NCBI GenBank assembly: GCA_946480685.1
Contig: CAMLLI010000309.1
Coordinates: 1 to 5,937, forward strand
Source: an uncultured Flammeovirgaceae bacterium
Lineage (GTDB): Bacteria; Bacteroidota; Bacteroidia; Cytophagales; Cyclobacteriaceae
Length of the DNA: 5,937 nt
Reading direction: 5' to 3'
Within the stretch, counting starts at the first letter, position 1. The number at the start of each line of letters is the position of its first letter. The position numbers and the translations under genes were made by a program. This document shows, one piece after another, positions 5,727 through 5,937 of the stretch. The notes below the pieces were generated by a model, which saw nothing but the letters and a program-made list of their open reading frames with translations, was not told the DNA's origin and searched no databases.

Positions 5727-5937
5727 ATGCTAAAACAAATCTACCGAAGCTTATGTATTGCTTCCGTATTTTTCTTACTCAGCCACTTGGCTTTTTCGCA
5801 AAGCCGGCTTGTAACAGGAAAAATTACGGATGAGGCTGGTCAAGCACTGCCAGGCGTAAATGTTATTAAAAAAGGAACAACGATTGGAACCAGTTCTGAT
5901 GTGAACGGAACATTTTCTATTGAAGCTAATAACGAAG
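5727..5937 (+). CDS. SusC-like TonB-dependent outer-membrane receptor, 5' part
   Basis: The first 70 codons are present; the gene runs off the right edge. A signal peptide occupies residues 1-24 (MLKQIYR, hydrophobic core 11-22, AFS-Q cleavage). The mature protein opens with a carboxypeptidase-regulatory-like domain: VTGKITDEAGQALPGVNVI, KKGTTIGTSSDVNGTFSIEA. This arrangement is the hallmark of SusC/RagA-type TonB-dependent receptors of Bacteroidota, which with a SusD lipoprotein import glycans or peptides across the outer membrane. Whether a susD gene follows cannot be seen. A plain FecA-like TonB receptor with the same N-terminal domain, or another secreted protein with it, is possible. The ATG has an A-rich leader (AATCAAAATCT). 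It lies 100 bases downstream of a degraded homologous start. Confidence 0.85.
   Translation, partial: MLKQIYRSLCIASVFFLLSHLAFSQSRLVTGKITDEAGQALPGVNVIKKGTTIGTSSDVNGTFSIEANNE

Noticed and set aside
5635..5733. Open frame of 32 residues (MNYNDCLEGW...) running into the receptor start
   Set aside because: It overlaps the start of the receptor gene, has no recognisable motif and no TonB-box or plug similarity, and is short enough to be chance.

Overview
The window looks like a chromosomal segment of a Bacteroidota bacterium, probably of the Cytophagales type. The signs are a SusC-like TonB-dependent receptor start, an LPS gene (kdsB) beside an nfeD gene, an RlpA-like LysM protein of the Bacteroidota kind, Bacteroidota-type -7 motifs (TAnnTTTG), and A-rich leaders in place of strong Shine-Dalgarno sites. 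All calls come from reading the sequence; no search was run.

Left part (1-1496, minus strand): a complete nfeD-type membrane serine protease gene is followed, with an ATGA stop/start overlap, by the first 49 codons of kdsB (CMP-Kdo synthesis), which runs off the left edge. A 45-bp gap separates nfeD from a divergent plus-strand pair.

Middle (1542-3448, plus strand): a 260-residue protein of unknown function that starts with TTG is coupled by another ATGA overlap to a secreted protein with three LysM domains and a C-terminal RlpA-like double-psi beta-barrel that lacks the usual NDRGP motif. A MmcQ/YjbR-family gene (3512-3859) and a 117-residue orphan membrane protein (3930-4283) follow.

Repeats: the orphan membrane gene is bracketed by copies of an intergenic repeat. 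Each copy contains four phased heptamers of the form YTTYGAG. One copy lies upstream in one orientation and two tandem copies lie downstream in the other. The downstream copies fill the space before the convergent slyD-like FKBP isomerase (4426-4896, minus strand).

Right part (5097-5937, plus strand): a small single-span membrane protein is followed by a 99-residue remnant of a SusC-type N-terminus (signal peptide plus a shrunken carboxypeptidase-regulatory-like domain). About 100 bp later comes a second, apparently intact SusC/TonB-dependent receptor start, cut by the window end.

Most genes here act in or on the cell envelope: LPS precursor synthesis, membrane proteolysis, peptidoglycan binding and outer-membrane uptake. 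I see no phage, CRISPR, transposase, rRNA or tRNA. The most unusual items are the heptamer-phased repeats and the tandem SusC N-termini.
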